NCBI GenBank assembly: GCA_964652835.1
Contig: CAZZCB010000023.1
Span: 1 to 6,279 of the forward strand
Direction: 5' to 3'
From: JAUPTX01 sp964652835
Lineage (GTDB): Bacteria > Patescibacteriota > Minisyncoccia > Phycocordibacterales > CSBR16-119
Length of the DNA: 6,279 bases
A program made the translations under genes and the position numbers. Shown in pieces: positions 5,486-6,279 of the stretch (position 1 is its first letter; each line of letters opens with the position of its first letter). The notes beneath the pieces are model-generated. The model had not been told where the DNA came from. It made no database searches and saw nothing but the letters and a program-made list of their open reading frames with translations.

Positions 5486-6279
5486 ATGGAAAATTTTAAT
5501 TTTAAAATTGAAAAAAAGCTTCCGGGTAAGCTCGGGCGGGCGGGTGTGATACATACTCCAAACGGCGATATTTTAACGCCTTCTTTTGTTGTGGTCGGAA
5601 CTAAGGCGACAGTTAAATCAATGACTCCGGAAATGCTTAAAAGTCTCGGCGTGCAAGTTGTTCTCGCGAATACATACCATCTGTATCTTCAGCCTGGAAA
5701 TGAACTTGTAAAAAAGGGAGGAGGTTTTGCAAAATTTATGGGTTGGCAAGGTCCGACAATGACAGACTCTGGTGGCTTCCAAGTTTTTTCTTTGGGCGCT
5801 GCTTTCGGTGAACACGTAAGTAAGGTTGCGAAAGCGGGAGATGAAAACAAGAAAAAGGTAGACGACGGCGGAACAGGAAACCAAGGCAAGCTTGCGAAGA
5901 TTGACGAGGAGGGCGTTACTTTCAAATCTCATCTAGATGGAAGCTCTCACAGGTTTACTCCAGAGTCTTCGATGGCTGTTCAGTTTGATTTGGGAGCGGA
6001 TATGATTTTCGCATTCGACGAATGCACGAGCCCACAAGCAACTCACGAATATCAAAAAGAAGCGATGGACAGAACTCACAGATGGGCGATGAGAAGTTTG
6101 GTTGCGCATGAGAAATTAGATCCTGAGAATATACAGGCTCTTTTTGGTGTGGTTCAGGGTGGCAGGCATGAAGATTTACGAAGAGAGTCGGCAAAAGCTT
6201 TAGCCGAAATGAAAACAGAAAACGGAAGTATGTTCGACGGTTTTGGTATCGGTGGATCTTTTGATAAAGATGATATGGG
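5486..6279 (+). CDS. tgt: tRNA-guanine transglycosylase (queuine/preQ1 tRNA-ribosyltransferase), 3'-truncated by window end
   Basis: Tgt exchanges guanine-34 in GUN anticodons (Asp, Asn, His, Tyr tRNAs) for preQ1 or queuine in queuosine formation. 264 complete codons are visible, with no stop before the window edge. The frame shows ANTYHLYLQPG (61-71), MTDSGGFQVFSLG (92-104) with the base-binding Asp of DSGGFQ at 94, FDECT (177-181; Asp178 and Cys180 match the base-pocket residues D156/C158 of the Zymomonas enzyme), GVVQGG (221-226; Gln224 matches Q203) and FDGFGIGG (250-257). The nucleophilic Asp and zinc site would lie beyond the window. There is an extra Lys/Asp/Gly-rich stretch of about 30 residues at about 105-136, where most bacterial Tgts have only a few residues before the ITEEGV motif (here IDEEGV, 139-144). 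The switch loop after GG256-257 is about three residues short. The start is 4 nt after mreC, with no SD. Confidence 0.93.
   Translation, partial: MENFNFKIEKKLPGKLGRAGVIHTPNGDILTPSFVVVGTKATVKSMTPEMLKSLGVQVVLANTYHLYLQPGNELVKKGGGFAKFMGWQGPTMTDSGGFQVFSLGAAFGEHVSKVAKAGDENKKKVDDGGTGNQGKLAKIDEEGVTFKSHLDGSSHRFTPESSMAVQFDLGADMIFAFDECTSPQATHEYQKEAMDRTHRWAMRSLVAHEKLDPENIQALFGVVQGGRHEDLRRESAKALAEMKTENGSMFDGFGIGGSFDKDDM

Noticed and set aside
5618..6194. Three minus-strand open frames over the right end
   Set aside because: They are antisense to tgt, whose frame is supported by several conserved motifs; the frame is simply open to the window edge.

Overview
This AT-rich, gene-dense window looks like a chromosomal fragment from a Patescibacteria/CPR organism, probably Parcubacteria-like. 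That placement is an inference. It rests on a minimal bacterial ProRS without its editing insertion, a Tgt with an unusual internal insertion, overlapping genes, short intergenic gaps and no recognisable Shine-Dalgarno (SD) sequence in front of any of the seven genes. The standard genetic code fits: all ORFs are full length, and the six visible stop codons are four TAA and two TAG.

Layout. The left third is transcribed on the minus strand as rpsB (ribosomal protein S2), tsf (EF-Ts) and a small basic membrane protein of unknown function that starts one base after the tsf stop. A strong 11-bp hairpin sits between rpsB and tsf. The right two thirds are transcribed on the plus strand as proS, mreB, mreC and tgt; tgt runs off the end of the window. 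proS/mreB and mreB/mreC each overlap by 20 nt, and mreC/tgt are 4 nt apart, so this looks like one operon. It joins a tRNA synthetase, the rod-shape cytoskeleton proteins MreB and MreC, and a tRNA-modification enzyme. mreD is not found after mreC.

The divergent gap between rpsB and proS (about 416 nt) is the most interesting part. It contains (a) a rod-like imperfect hairpin of about 100 nt and 38 bp, (b) a separate multibranched fold of 137 nt, closed by a 10-bp stem and containing a 19-bp hairpin capped by GAAA on the minus strand, and (c) a symmetric TATTATAA element just before the proS ATG that can act as a -10 box on both strands. If that element is used, proS would be essentially leaderless, while rpsB-tsf would carry a highly structured leader of about 400 nt. 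This suggests a cis-regulatory RNA, possibly autoregulation by S2, or an independent non-coding RNA. I do not recognise it as any known RNA class.
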